Source: CAYLLT01 sp964384465 (GTDB lineage Bacteria > Planctomycetota > Phycisphaerae > UBA1845 > PWPN01). Taken from it: a stretch of 64,000 bases of DNA. The DNA is taken from contig CAYLLT010000020.1 in the NCBI GenBank assembly GCA_964384465.1, forward strand, positions 1 to 64,000, in the 5' to 3' direction. Positions 42,090 to 50,946 of this stretch are shown here, one piece after another. Under the pieces are notes generated by a model, which saw nothing but the letters and a program-made list of their open reading frames with translations, was not told the origin of the DNA and did not search any database. Every line of letters starts with the position of its first letter. Within the stretch, counting starts at the first letter, position 1. Made by a program: the position numbers and the translations under genes.

Positions 42090-42619
42090 AGTGGCGTTCT
42101 CGAACACGCCGTTTGTTCAGACGGTCCGGGCTCTTCTTCTCGATGCTCATAGCCGTGGCGTGGATAGTCTCCTTTTTCTTCCAATTCGAGTATTTCCTGA
42201 AGCAGAAAAAAACGGGCGCATCATTCCTCGGCAGCCCAGGATACACGTTTACCTTGGGCATGTGGCTGAGTGAAGGGGCCGCAGGCGTCGGCTACAGATG
42301 GCCGGGGGGACAAGGATGGCAGATCGCAAAGAGCTCCGTTATCACGATGGAGGACACATGGCTACCTTTCTTCGACCCCAGCGGACAAGATGCGCGTAAC
42401 TGGAACGGTGTCCCTCTGGTAATCCTGCCGCTTTGGATTCCTTTCCTCATCGTGGCCATCCCGACGGGCGTCCTCTGGAGACGTGACCGTCGCATCCCGC
42501 AGGGGCATTGCCAGGAATGCGGCTACTCCCTGACCGGCAACACCTCCGGCGTGTGCCCGGAGTGCGGGACGGCGGTCAATTCTCCTCCGGCGTCACCGGA
42601 GTGCGGGGAGAGGATATGA
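42086..42619 (+). CDS. Membrane protein with C-terminal zinc ribbon
   Basis: 177 residues from ATG 42086 (GGGGAGAGGAT upstream). Helix near 15-32 (LFFSMLIAVAWIVSFFFQF), a middle domain with WQIAKSSVITMEDTW, a second helix (IPFLIVAIPTGVLW), then RRDRRIPQGHCQECGYSLTG and CPECGTAV, a Cys4 ribbon. The last residues (SPECGERI) are a second, partial ribbon end produced by a 25-base duplication of the previous gene's 3' end. Function unknown. Confidence 0.72.
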   Translation: MKWRSRTRRLFRRSGLFFSMLIAVAWIVSFFFQFEYFLKQKKTGASFLGSPGYTFTLGMWLSEGAAGVGYRWPGGQGWQIAKSSVITMEDTWLPFFDPSGQDARNWNGVPLVILPLWIPFLIVAIPTGVLWRRDRRIPQGHCQECGYSLTGNTSGVCPECGTAVNSPPASPECGERI

Positions 42620-42620
42620 A
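42596..42620 (+). repeat. Direct copy of the 3' end of the upstream gene
   Basis: The 25 bases at 42596-42620 are identical to 42066-42090, the last codons of the previous zinc-ribbon gene plus the overlapping start ATGAA. The copy sits at the very end of the second gene and sets its stop codon, recording a tandem duplication or loss of a further paralog. Confidence 0.75.
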
Positions 42621-42722
42621 GGGCTGATGCAATGATGACCCGCGTGTCCTGTTGGGTAACTTCTGTTCGCGCTCGGTGCGGTGGTCGGATGGGGTGTGGC
42701 GCCTTGGCGCGGATACGTGCGT

Positions 42723-45092
42723 TCATCGCTGGCCGGTCGGAAAATCGCGGGCGGCGCGGCCCAGCATTTGCCCCAGCGGTTCGTCCGGGGCGGGCGGAGC
42801 GAGCAATCGCGATTCAGGCCGGTGTTGCAAATAATAGGCCAGCACTTCCGCGAAGTAGATCACACCCTCCGGCGGCGACGATCCGAATGTGTACGCACCC
42901 TCGCGGTAGTCGCGCTGCGGATCGCGGTCCGACGGGCGCTTGTACAGCGTGTAGATTTCCTTCTGCGTCTTGATCCTGCCCGTGGCCAGTTCCCATCCGG
43001 ATAGCGTGCCGGGCACCTTGCCGGTTTGCAGCCAGCCGTGCAGCCGTTGACGCAGGACGCGCTCGATCGCGTCCAGATACTTCTCGTGTGGGCCGAGCAG
43101 CTTGGCCGCGTTGGTGATCTGCCACGCGTTTTCCATGCCCATGCTCAGCAACAACGTGCTGGAAGATGGATGCGGATACCTCCACCCGCCGAGCGGGTCC
43201 TGGCTGTCGGCGAGAAAGTCCGCCACCGCCTGCACCACGTCGCGCAGCTTGGGCTCGTCGGGATAATAACGGGCCAGCGCCGGCAAACCGTTCAACGCAT
43301 ACCCGATGATGTACGGTTTGGCATATCCGAAGGGCACGCCCGCGGCATCATCGTCCACGAACGGCGGATCCGGCTTCAGCGGCTTGCCGCCCTGATCGAA
43401 CAGATCGCCCGTCGACAGCTTGGTCCGCAGCTCGCGGAACAGCCGGATCGCTTCGTTGAGATACCGCTTTTCGCCGGTGAACTCGTACAGATGCACAAAA
43501 TCGGCCACGTCGCCGATGTTCCGGCACTCGCCGTGGTCCGCGAACACATTCTGCTTCGCATAATTCACCTGCGCGTCCAGCGCCGCCATCATCCGCGGAT
43601 CGCCGGTCTCCTCGTAGGCGAGTAGAAATGAGTCGTATCCCTTCGTGCAGAAATTGCTTTCGCCGTTCGACCGCCACATATACGAGCGGTCGTTATCCAG
43701 CGGCTCGCGCTGCATGGCGATGATGTTGCAATAGCGCGTACCGCCCGTCGCCCCCGGCCCCCACCAGATCGTCTGATCGTAAAAGTTGTCGCACCAGTTC
43801 ACGGCCGTATCCAGCAGCCGCCGGTCGCCGCTGCGATACGCGTCGAAGAATATCGCCGGGCAGTGATTGAGCCGGTTCATGCCCATGACCGGGCCTGCGG
43901 CGACGCCGTCGTTGTAAGCGGTGACGTTGCCCCAATCATCGCCGACGCATGCGCTGTGGACCACCGCGTCGCGGTGATAGGCGAGCAAGCGTGCGAGCGG
44001 CGAATCCGGTTTCAATGTCAGGCGCGGCTTGCAGGGATAGAGTTCATCCCAGATGCTCGAATCAACGCGGCAAACGTGCGGATAGCCCAACGTCGGCGTT
44101 AACGCCGCCGCCTTCACCGGCGCGATCACCACCTCCGCCCGATGCCACGCCGCCTGCTGCATCGGCACTTTCTCATCCGCCCGGCACCGCCAATAGCGAT
44201 AGGACACTTCGCCAGGAGTATCGCCCATTTTGGCTTCAACAAATCCGCGTCGTCGCAGCGGCGCCGCCGGATGATAGACCCGATATGCATCGCCGACGCT
44301 CAAGACGCAGGACGCTCCATCCTTGAATGCATGCCTGATCGTCGATTTTCCGAGTCCCGATTTCATCTGACCGCTCTCGAGAGACACCTTCGCGTTCTGT
44401 GAGTTAGGGAGCGTCAGTTCCCATCCAAAATCGGGCGCCCGGCCGTCCCCCTCGACATTCCGTTGTAGGTGCGCGATCAGCGCCACCGTACCCATCGCAT
44501 CCGCGCGCATCTCGATCACTTGTTGCCACTGCGGATCGTTCAATACGTACCGCTCCCAGATGAAGTATCTGTCGCATTCAACAAGTTCAACCTTTACCTG
44601 CGTTGTCTGAGTCGGTTCGGGCGCCAGTAGCTTGGCCTTGATCGTCGTACCATCCCTGAATACGACCTCGACGTTTCGCCAATCATCTGACGTGACCTCA
44701 GGAAGCGGAACGCTGGATTTGGGTTCTGCTGCATTCCGGGGGAGACCGAGAGTGAACGTGACCGGAGCAGTTGAAGTGAACGTGTAGGGAAACGTAAATA
44801 TTCCGCGCCGAAGAGTGCTGATCCCATCGGATGTCGGCGCGTGCCCGGTGATATCCCGACATGTTGGACGGATGGATATACCGTCCGGTCCCATCAAATA
44901 AATCGCATCACTTTTAGCCGGGAAAATGGTGAGGCGACGGAACGGTATCGACGCGCGTACCAATTGTTCCCCTGTAGCCGCCGGCGTGACCGTGATGGTC
45001 ATCCTTGCAGGCCGGCTCTCCGGCTGCGCGGCTCTGCAGGTGACACACATCCAGGCGGCCAAAACAGCGTTCAGACGTCGCCGGTAGCTCAT
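42723..45092 (-). CDS. Secreted alpha-toroid protein, possible polysaccharide lyase or hydrolase
   Basis: 789 residues; N-terminus MSYRRRLNAVLAAWMCVTCRA is a probable signal. Residues about 30-330 are beta-rich (ITVTPAATGEQLVRASIPFR; FTFPYTFTSTAPVTFTLGLP). About 390-750 form a helical toroid: CVGDDWGNVTAYNDGV, NWCDNFYDQTIWWGPGATGG, YDSFLLAYEETGDPRMMAAL, ADFVHLYEFTGEKRYLNEAI and DPLGGWRYPHPSSSTLLLSM. The two-part design recalls PcRGLX/YetA-like rhamnogalacturonan lyases and GH127/GH105-type enzymes, but I cannot decide. It lies 20 bases after the alpha-galactosidase-like gene on the same strand, so both probably act on one glycan. Confidence 0.6.
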   Translation of the reverse strand: MSYRRRLNAVLAAWMCVTCRAAQPESRPARMTITVTPAATGEQLVRASIPFRRLTIFPAKSDAIYLMGPDGISIRPTCRDITGHAPTSDGISTLRRGIFTFPYTFTSTAPVTFTLGLPRNAAEPKSSVPLPEVTSDDWRNVEVVFRDGTTIKAKLLAPEPTQTTQVKVELVECDRYFIWERYVLNDPQWQQVIEMRADAMGTVALIAHLQRNVEGDGRAPDFGWELTLPNSQNAKVSLESGQMKSGLGKSTIRHAFKDGASCVLSVGDAYRVYHPAAPLRRRGFVEAKMGDTPGEVSYRYWRCRADEKVPMQQAAWHRAEVVIAPVKAAALTPTLGYPHVCRVDSSIWDELYPCKPRLTLKPDSPLARLLAYHRDAVVHSACVGDDWGNVTAYNDGVAAGPVMGMNRLNHCPAIFFDAYRSGDRRLLDTAVNWCDNFYDQTIWWGPGATGGTRYCNIIAMQREPLDNDRSYMWRSNGESNFCTKGYDSFLLAYEETGDPRMMAALDAQVNYAKQNVFADHGECRNIGDVADFVHLYEFTGEKRYLNEAIRLFRELRTKLSTGDLFDQGGKPLKPDPPFVDDDAAGVPFGYAKPYIIGYALNGLPALARYYPDEPKLRDVVQAVADFLADSQDPLGGWRYPHPSSSTLLLSMGMENAWQITNAAKLLGPHEKYLDAIERVLRQRLHGWLQTGKVPGTLSGWELATGRIKTQKEIYTLYKRPSDRDPQRDYREGAYTFGSSPPEGVIYFAEVLAYYLQHRPESRLLAPPAPDEPLGQMLGRAARDFPTGQR

Positions 45093-45112
45093 CGTTCGGA
45101 CCTCATCGGCAT

Positions 45113-47095
45113 CTATTGGACCTCCACGACTGTTGCGGCTCCCTGCAACACGCGATACCGAACCGGCGATTCATCATGAACATCGACGGTCGCCGCCTCG
45201 CCCTGTTTGGTCCAGTCCGGGCGATAACTCTGCACGCGATGTTGCCTGCCGTGCGGCGTGATCCGAAGCGTCAGATCATCGGCATCCGTGCAGTTAAGCA
45301 CAATGACCCTGCGTACCGGCTTCGGCAGGACAACGTCGTGCGTTGCCGCATTGCGAATGTACACCACGGCCTCATCCGTCCCCACCAGCATCATGTCCGG
45401 CGCGCCGTAGTCCGCGCCGAACAGGCGAAAATCCCCGCGGAGCAACGTTTCCTTATGCTGCTTGTAAAACGCCAGCCACGCCGCGACCAGGCGGCACTGC
45501 TCCTCGGGCGCGGTCAGAAAATCCACCGATAGCGCGGGCACCCCGTTGCAGACCATCGTCGCCAGGAACTTGCCCACCAGCGCCCTATCCGCCTCCTGCT
45601 TCCAGAACATCGGGTCGTTCTTGAGCACGATGTCGTAGGTCCATGCCCGCATCTGAATGCTCGCCAGCCGCAGGTTTTCGTAACTTTCCGGAGCATCCGA
45701 CGGCTGCACCACATCGAGGGCACGCTTGCTGTTCAGATTGGCGTGCAGGACGCGGGCTTCGGTGATCGCTTCCGGATTGACCGAACGCAGGCCGTCATGA
45801 ATCGCCGCCAGGCAATCGGTAAAGGCCGCGCCCATCGGCTGCGCGGTGTGTTCATGTTTCGCGACACACACGGCCGGCACCGAATCCGCCGCGTCGAGCC
45901 ACATGCCGTCCATGCCGTACGTCTTCGCCACCCGCGCGAACGTATCCCGCAGATAATCCTTCATCCCGGGATGCCGGGGGCACAGATTGTAATCCTCGCC
46001 CTCCGTCGTCCACGCATGCCAGTCGCCGGTCTTTTCCTGATACACCCGGCTCTTCCTGCCCTGCCAGAACGGGGCCGACCACAGTTCCACGCGCAGCCCC
46101 ATCTCGTGCATCTGCCGAATCGCTCCGGGCAGATCGGGATACCGATCGGGCATGGCCTTGAAGTCGCCGAGGATGCCGTGCTTGAAGTCGCCATATCCGC
46201 CGTCGGGCCGGCAATCCCAGCCGGCGTCGATCAAAATCGTTCCGAAGCCCAGTTCCTTGCATTTGCGGGCGACCTTCAACACGCCCGCCTGATCGATGTG
46301 ATCCAGGTAACAGTACCATGTGCAGAATACCGGCTCGCTGGTCCAGGCCGGCGGCGCCGCGTGCTGCCGGTGATTGAGCGCATCGAAGGTCTTCGCATAC
46401 GTCCGCACGACATCCCACCACGATTCGCCCGCCGTATCGACGAACATCGCGTCTTCGAGGCGCTCGCCGGTGAACGGGACATCCTCCTGCCGTGACAGCG
46501 TCAGCACGTATCGATCGCCATCGGCGTCACCCTTCAATTCAGTCGCACGCTCGGCAACGGTCCAACCGACGGCTATCCGATTGTTGCCCTTGTCATCGGT
46601 GAGTTGGATCAACGGCGCATCGTGGTTCGCATTGCCTGAGTCCTTGAACCCGCCCGGTATCTTCGTGCGATAGATCCGCATGTCCTCCGGCCACTTCTTG
46701 TGTTCGTGATAGTAAATGAGCGTATGCGCGATTGGTGCCGTCGCCGGCACGGTGACGGCGTGAAGTCCCTCGATCGGCAAACGCAAGCGTGCCGTATAAC
46801 CGCGGATGGACAGCCTTTGCCCGGCCGGGGGTTCAAGTTTGAACCGCATCAACCGCGGCGGGCGGGCCTCTTCGATCGTCAGCACCAGCGTGTGCCCCTG
46901 CCACGCATAGCGTGCCTCATTCGCCGTCCGGTTTTCGAGTTGCCATTCCACATCGGGTTTGTCGAGATCGAAGGTCAACTCGATTTTTGGAACGCCCTCG
47001 AACGGCACATCAATACCCGCAGCGCGCAAAACCGCCGCGCCGTACAAACCGAAAGCCGCCATGACCGTCCCTGCTCCTGGCCGACGACATTTCAC
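45113..47095 (-). CDS. Secreted alpha-galactosidase-like protein (GH36/GH27 clan)
   Basis: About 660 residues; GTG 47095 preferred since GGAG lies 7 bases upstream and it gives a signal peptide (TVMAAFGLYGAAVLRAAG). A beta-sandwich N-terminal domain precedes a barrel with the melibiase pattern: ELGFGTILIDAGWDCRPDGG, LPGAIRQMHEMGLRVELWSA, YNLCPRHPGMKDYLRDTF and YGMDGMWLDAADSVPAV, whose Asp residues would be nucleophile/acid candidates. The end is a beta domain. It probably removes alpha-linked galactose or a related sugar outside the cell. Ends 20 bases before the toroid protein gene. Confidence 0.75.
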   Translation of the reverse strand: MKCRRPGAGTVMAAFGLYGAAVLRAAGIDVPFEGVPKIELTFDLDKPDVEWQLENRTANEARYAWQGHTLVLTIEEARPPRLMRFKLEPPAGQRLSIRGYTARLRLPIEGLHAVTVPATAPIAHTLIYYHEHKKWPEDMRIYRTKIPGGFKDSGNANHDAPLIQLTDDKGNNRIAVGWTVAERATELKGDADGDRYVLTLSRQEDVPFTGERLEDAMFVDTAGESWWDVVRTYAKTFDALNHRQHAAPPAWTSEPVFCTWYCYLDHIDQAGVLKVARKCKELGFGTILIDAGWDCRPDGGYGDFKHGILGDFKAMPDRYPDLPGAIRQMHEMGLRVELWSAPFWQGRKSRVYQEKTGDWHAWTTEGEDYNLCPRHPGMKDYLRDTFARVAKTYGMDGMWLDAADSVPAVCVAKHEHTAQPMGAAFTDCLAAIHDGLRSVNPEAITEARVLHANLNSKRALDVVQPSDAPESYENLRLASIQMRAWTYDIVLKNDPMFWKQEADRALVGKFLATMVCNGVPALSVDFLTAPEEQCRLVAAWLAFYKQHKETLLRGDFRLFGADYGAPDMMLVGTDEAVVYIRNAATHDVVLPKPVRRVIVLNCTDADDLTLRITPHGRQHRVQSYRPDWTKQGEAATVDVHDESPVRYRVLQGAATVVEVQ

Positions 47096-47175
47096 GTGAA
47101 TTCTCCATTTGGTTATGAACTGCATCTGATGTGGGTATCATTGTAGCGGACCCGGTGTGCTAAGGAATGACATGC

Positions 47176-48774
47176 ATGCTGAGATTTCGCATTCGCATAC
47201 TCGTATGGTTGAGCCGGTTCGTCGTGGTTCTTGCGTCGGTGGCCCCGACCCGCGCCGCTGAGGTCGATCGAGACGTGGTGGTTTACGGGGGCACCGCAGC
47301 GGGGGCGATGGCGGGAATCGCGGCGGCGCGGCATGGGGCGTCGGTGATCATTCTCGAGCCGGGCAGGCATGTCGGCGGCATGGTGTCGGGTGGTCTGAGC
47401 CGCTCCGACGTACTCCGCCAGGAACACCTCATCGGCGGACTGGCGCTCGAATTCTTCACACGAGTCGGAAAGCATTACGGCCAGCCGGTCGCCTGGCAAT
47501 TCGAGCCGCACGTGGCGGAGAACACATTCAAGGCCATGCTGAAGGAAGCAGGCGTGGAGGTGCGGTTCGGCCAGTCGTTGGCCGCAGCCGACACCGATGG
47601 GACTCGCTTGCGTGCGCTGCATACGCGGGACGGAGGCGCGTACACCGCCAAGGTATTCATCGACGCCACCTACGAAGGAGATTTATTGAAGGCGGCGGGC
47701 GTGTCCTATGTCGTCGGGCGGGAAGGGCGCGATCGCTACGACGAATCTCTCGCCGGCCGATGCGAGTTGCTGCCGATGCACCACCAGTTCAAGGCCGCGG
47801 TTTCACCCTGGCGCGACGGCAAGCTGCTGCCGTACATCACGCCGCAGGACAAGCTGGTGCCGGTCGGCGCCGGCGACGGCAAGATACAGGGCTACTGCTT
47901 CCGCCTCTGCCTGACCGATCGGCCGGAGAACCGTTTGCCGATCTCGAAACCGGAGGGCTACGATCCATCACGCTACGAATTGTTGCGACGTTACATCATC
48001 GCCCTCGAAGAGCGCGAAGCTGGGCGCGCCCACGCCTTCTTGGGAATCGGACGCATCCCCAACGGAAAATGTGATGCGAACAGCGGCGGACCGGTCTCCT
48101 CCAACATGCTCGGCGCCAACCAGGAATACCCCGAAGCGTCCCCGAAGCGCCGAGCGGAGATCTGGGAGGAGCACCGGAGTTGGGTGCATGGCCTGCTGTA
48201 CTTCCTCCAGAACGATCCCTCCGTGCCCGAGAAGGTGCGCGCCGACTATACCCCCTGGGGCTTGTGCAAAGACGAGTTTCAAGACACCGGCGGCTGGCCT
48301 CATCAGCTCTACGTCCGCGAAGCCCGGCGCATGCTCGGCGAATACGTGCTCACGCAACGCGACCTCCAGACACACCGGCGCAAGCACGACGCGATCGGAA
48401 TGGCCGGCTACAACATCGACATCCGCGAGGTGCAATGGGTCTCGGCGCGCAACTTCCATTTCCCAAAAGCAGAGGATGAGACGTTCCTGGAAGGCTACCT
48501 GAGTCAGCCCGTGGAACCCTGGGACATCCCGTATCGTTCGCTGCTACCGCGTTACTCGGAGTGCTCGAACCTGCTGGTGCCGGTTTGTGTTTCAGCTTCG
48601 ACGGTGGCTTACGCGTCTTTCCGTATGGAGCCCAATTACATGATCGCAGGTCACAGCGCGGGCGTGGCCGCCGCCCTGGCCGCCAAAGCCTCCGTTTCCG
48701 TTCATAACGTGAACCTCGACAACCTCCGAGATTGTCTTCGCGCCGACGGCCAGATCTTGCACGTTGAGAAATGA
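47176..48774 (+). CDS. Secreted FAD-dependent oxidoreductase
   Basis: About 532 residues; I prefer ATG 47176 over 47167 because AAGGA is too close to the first. A signal peptide (LVWLSRFVVVLASVAPTRA) precedes the FAD-binding Rossmann motif VVVYGGTAAGAMAGIAAARH, then ILEPGRHVGGMVSGGLSRSD. The C-terminal part retains the second FAD contact (NYMIAGHSAGVAAALAAKAS). This is the FAD_oxidored type common in planctomycete and Bacteroidetes glycan-use loci, with unknown substrates. Divergent from the alpha-galactosidase gene. Confidence 0.82.
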   Translation: MLRFRIRILVWLSRFVVVLASVAPTRAAEVDRDVVVYGGTAAGAMAGIAAARHGASVIILEPGRHVGGMVSGGLSRSDVLRQEHLIGGLALEFFTRVGKHYGQPVAWQFEPHVAENTFKAMLKEAGVEVRFGQSLAAADTDGTRLRALHTRDGGAYTAKVFIDATYEGDLLKAAGVSYVVGREGRDRYDESLAGRCELLPMHHQFKAAVSPWRDGKLLPYITPQDKLVPVGAGDGKIQGYCFRLCLTDRPENRLPISKPEGYDPSRYELLRRYIIALEEREAGRAHAFLGIGRIPNGKCDANSGGPVSSNMLGANQEYPEASPKRRAEIWEEHRSWVHGLLYFLQNDPSVPEKVRADYTPWGLCKDEFQDTGGWPHQLYVREARRMLGEYVLTQRDLQTHRRKHDAIGMAGYNIDIREVQWVSARNFHFPKAEDETFLEGYLSQPVEPWDIPYRSLLPRYSECSNLLVPVCVSASTVAYASFRMEPNYMIAGHSAGVAAALAAKASVSVHNVNLDNLRDCLRADGQILHVEK

Positions 48775-48847
48775 CCTCATTGATGATCCGGGCGGACCTG
48801 TGGCGTGCCCGAGCACTGTGGATTCGCGAGACACGAGATAGAGCTGA

Positions 48848-49057
48848 ACGGCGGCGGCGGTTATCCGTATCCCCCTGTGGATATCGTTTCTGCTCTTCGC
48901 CGCGCTGACTGCATTCTTCTTCTGGCACGACCGTCGCCTGCCACAGGGGTATTGCGAGCAATGCGGCTATTCCATTACCGGCAACACCTCCGGCGTGTGC
49001 CCGGAGTGCGGAACGCCGGTCAGTTCACCCCCTGCAGTTTCCACCGCTCCCGAATGA
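48848..49057 (+). pseudogene. Remnant of a zinc-ribbon membrane protein gene
   Basis: A 69-codon frame ending at TGA 49055 encodes IPLWISFLLFAALTAFFFW, then HDRRLPQGYCEQCGYSITGN and CPECGTPVSS, closely matching the end of the protein encoded at 42086-42619. There is no start codon: an in-frame TGA (48845) precedes it and no ATG, GTG or TTG follows before the helix. Hence a 5'-truncated copy. The rest of the 390-base gap to 49165 shows no gene. Confidence 0.7.
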
Positions 49058-49165
49058 GTTGTGCCCGATACTTCAGGACGGGGTCGCTTGTACGATAACA
49101 GGACACGGCCCGATGACGGAGTCGGCAAGGCCACTATGGGAAAGGTCGAATCCGAGAATTGCGAT

Positions 49166-50422
49166 TCAGTCGCGGACAGTGAGCGAGCCTGCACCGAACA
49201 CGACACCGCGCCGCTCGCGGCCGACCGCGGTCGCGACGATGGCGAGCAGGAAGATCGCGGTGGCGCTCACTGCCATTACCTGGGGATAGGGATACTTCCC
49301 GGCGAGGGTGGCCTGAATCCACGCGATGGAGGCGGCGATCAGGTTGCCGCATTGGTATGAGAAACCGGGAAGAAATCCGCGCACCTGGTCGGGCGAGAGT
49401 TCACTGATGTGGGCGGGGATGATGCCCCATGCTCCCTGCACCATGAACTGCATGAGGAACGCGCCCACCACGATCGACGTGAATTGCGACGAGAACGCCC
49501 ACAGCGGCACCACGGTCAGTGCCCCGATAAAGGCGAGGATCATCATGCGACGCCGGCCGAAATGGTCGGAGGCGAGGCCGAAGAGGATGCCGCCCGCGAT
49601 CGCGCCGGTCATCATAATGATCACGATCTTCGAATAGACCTTCGCGTCGAGACCGCGGAAGCTTTTCATGAACGTCGGATACATGTCCTGCGTGCCGTGG
49701 GAGGAGAAGTTCATCATCGCCATGAGCAGTGTGAGGTAGATAAACAGCCGCCAGTGCGAGAGAATTCCCCGTCCCAGATGCGACCAGCTTTCAGCTTTGC
49801 TCCTCTGCCAGACCTCGGACTCGCGGATGAAAAAGCGAATGAACAGCGCGAGCAGCGCCGGCGCTCCGCCGAGCCAGAACATCGGGCGCCATCCGAACCG
49901 ATCGAGCATGAAGTACGCGGCCACGGCCGAGAGGAGGTAACCGGTCGCATATCCTTCCTGGAGAAAACCGCTGAGCACGCCGCGCCATTTTGCGGGCACC
50001 TTCTCCATCACCAGCGACGTGCCCACACCCCACTCGCCGCCCATGCCGATGCCGAACAGCGCACGCAGGATGAGGAACGTCGTGAGGTTGGGAGCAAAGC
50101 CGGTCGCGACTTCCACCGCCGAGTAGAAGACCAGGTCGATCATCATGGGCATGCGCCGGCCGTAGCGATCGGCCAGCAGCCCGAAGATGAATGCCCCGAC
50201 CGGCCGGAACATGAGCGTGAGTGTCAGCGACACGGCGATGGCCGCCTGGTTTGTGCCGAAGTCAGCGGCGATGCGCGGCAGCGAGATCACGACGAGAAAG
50301 AAATCGAACGCGTCGAGCGTCCAGCCGAGGAAGCCGGCGGTGACGGCGAAGACCGCCTCGCGCAGGGGAACCGGGGAGACGCGCTCGACTGGAACCGATG
50401 ATGCTCGTGCGTGTGATGTCAA
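49166..50422 (-). CDS. MFS transporter (sialate:H+ symporter-like family)
   Basis: About 418 residues, 12 helices. The open frame reaches 50617 and crosses a tRNA, so the real start lies inside; TTG 50422 after GGGGA is my choice, just before LREAVFAVTAGFLGWTLDAF. Markers: AFDFFLVVISLPRIAADFGT, the loop GLLADRYGRRMPMMIDLVFY, and GMGGEWGVGTSLVMEKVPAK, typical of the sialate/lactate (SHS) branch of MFS. Probably imports an organic acid or acidic sugar such as a sialic acid. It faces the FAD oxidoreductase gene. Confidence 0.85.
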   Translation of the reverse strand: MTSHARASSVPVERVSPVPLREAVFAVTAGFLGWTLDAFDFFLVVISLPRIAADFGTNQAAIAVSLTLTLMFRPVGAFIFGLLADRYGRRMPMMIDLVFYSAVEVATGFAPNLTTFLILRALFGIGMGGEWGVGTSLVMEKVPAKWRGVLSGFLQEGYATGYLLSAVAAYFMLDRFGWRPMFWLGGAPALLALFIRFFIRESEVWQRSKAESWSHLGRGILSHWRLFIYLTLLMAMMNFSSHGTQDMYPTFMKSFRGLDAKVYSKIVIIMMTGAIAGGILFGLASDHFGRRRMMILAFIGALTVVPLWAFSSQFTSIVVGAFLMQFMVQGAWGIIPAHISELSPDQVRGFLPGFSYQCGNLIAASIAWIQATLAGKYPYPQVMAVSATAIFLLAIVATAVGRERRGVVFGAGSLTVRD

Positions 50423-50590
50423 AAGCAATCCCCGGTCAACCCCGCGACAGTCAGGGCGCGAAATCACGCGGAAGGGTGCAGCGTGGCGCGATGAGTTCGC
50501 ATTGCTGCCGCGACCAGCGATCGAGCGTAAACGCTTGGGGAATGCGGAGCAGCGCGAAGCGGTGCGACCAGATGCGAATCGAGGTGAAAA

Positions 50591-50664
50591 CGAGGCCGAC
50601 GGGGCTCGAACCCGCAACCTTCGGATCGACAGTCCGATGCTCTAACCAATTGAGCTACGGCCCC
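50591..50664 (-). tRNA. tRNA-Asp (GTC)
   Basis: 74 bases on the minus strand. Acceptor GGGGCCG/CGGCCTC, D arm GCTC/GAGC, anticodon stem TCGGA/TCCGA around CTGTCGA (anticodon GTC), T arm with TTCGAGC loop, discriminator G as expected for Asp. CCA not encoded. It lies upstream of the MFS gene in the same orientation. Confidence 0.95.
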
Positions 50665-50750
50665 TTAAGCGAGAGATCTCCATCTCGCCGGAGCTTTGCC
50701 AGTATAGCGCCCGCCACCCCTGTGTCAAGGTCACAACTAGGCACGCCAGC

Positions 50751-50903
50751 CGATGAAACCGTTAAACCGCCAAGAAGGCAGGATTGCGCGGGACTTTGAA
50801 ATAAAAACAACGGCAGCAAGGGTTAGATTTACTGCGGGACACGCGGACGGAAGCGGTCGTTTTTCCGTTTGGCGTCTTGGCGCCCTGGCGGTTCATCGAG
50901 CCC
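50751..50903. repeat. Inverted repeat flanked element with CCGCCAAG units
   Basis: GATGAAACCG plus CCGCCAAG near 50752-50774 is mirrored by CTTGGCG...CGGTTCATC near 50877-50898. The centre holds no convincing gene. It fills most of the 280-base gap between tRNA-Asp and the methyltransferase gene. Confidence 0.5.
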
Positions 50904-50932
50904 GCCGCCGTAGAGTTCCAAAAGCGGGTCGG

Positions 50933-50938
50933 TATAAT
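50933..50938 (+). promoter_or_regulatory. Possible -10 box before the methyltransferase gene
   Basis: A perfect TATAAT; no good -35 at the right distance. If used, transcription would begin near 50945, almost at the TTG start codon. Confidence 0.35.
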
Positions 50939-50946
50939 TACTACGA

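Noticed and set aside
50423..50617. N-terminal extension of the MFS gene to 50617
   Set aside because: The extension runs into the tRNA-Asp gene (50591-50664) and encodes Arg/Ser-rich sequence before the first helix.
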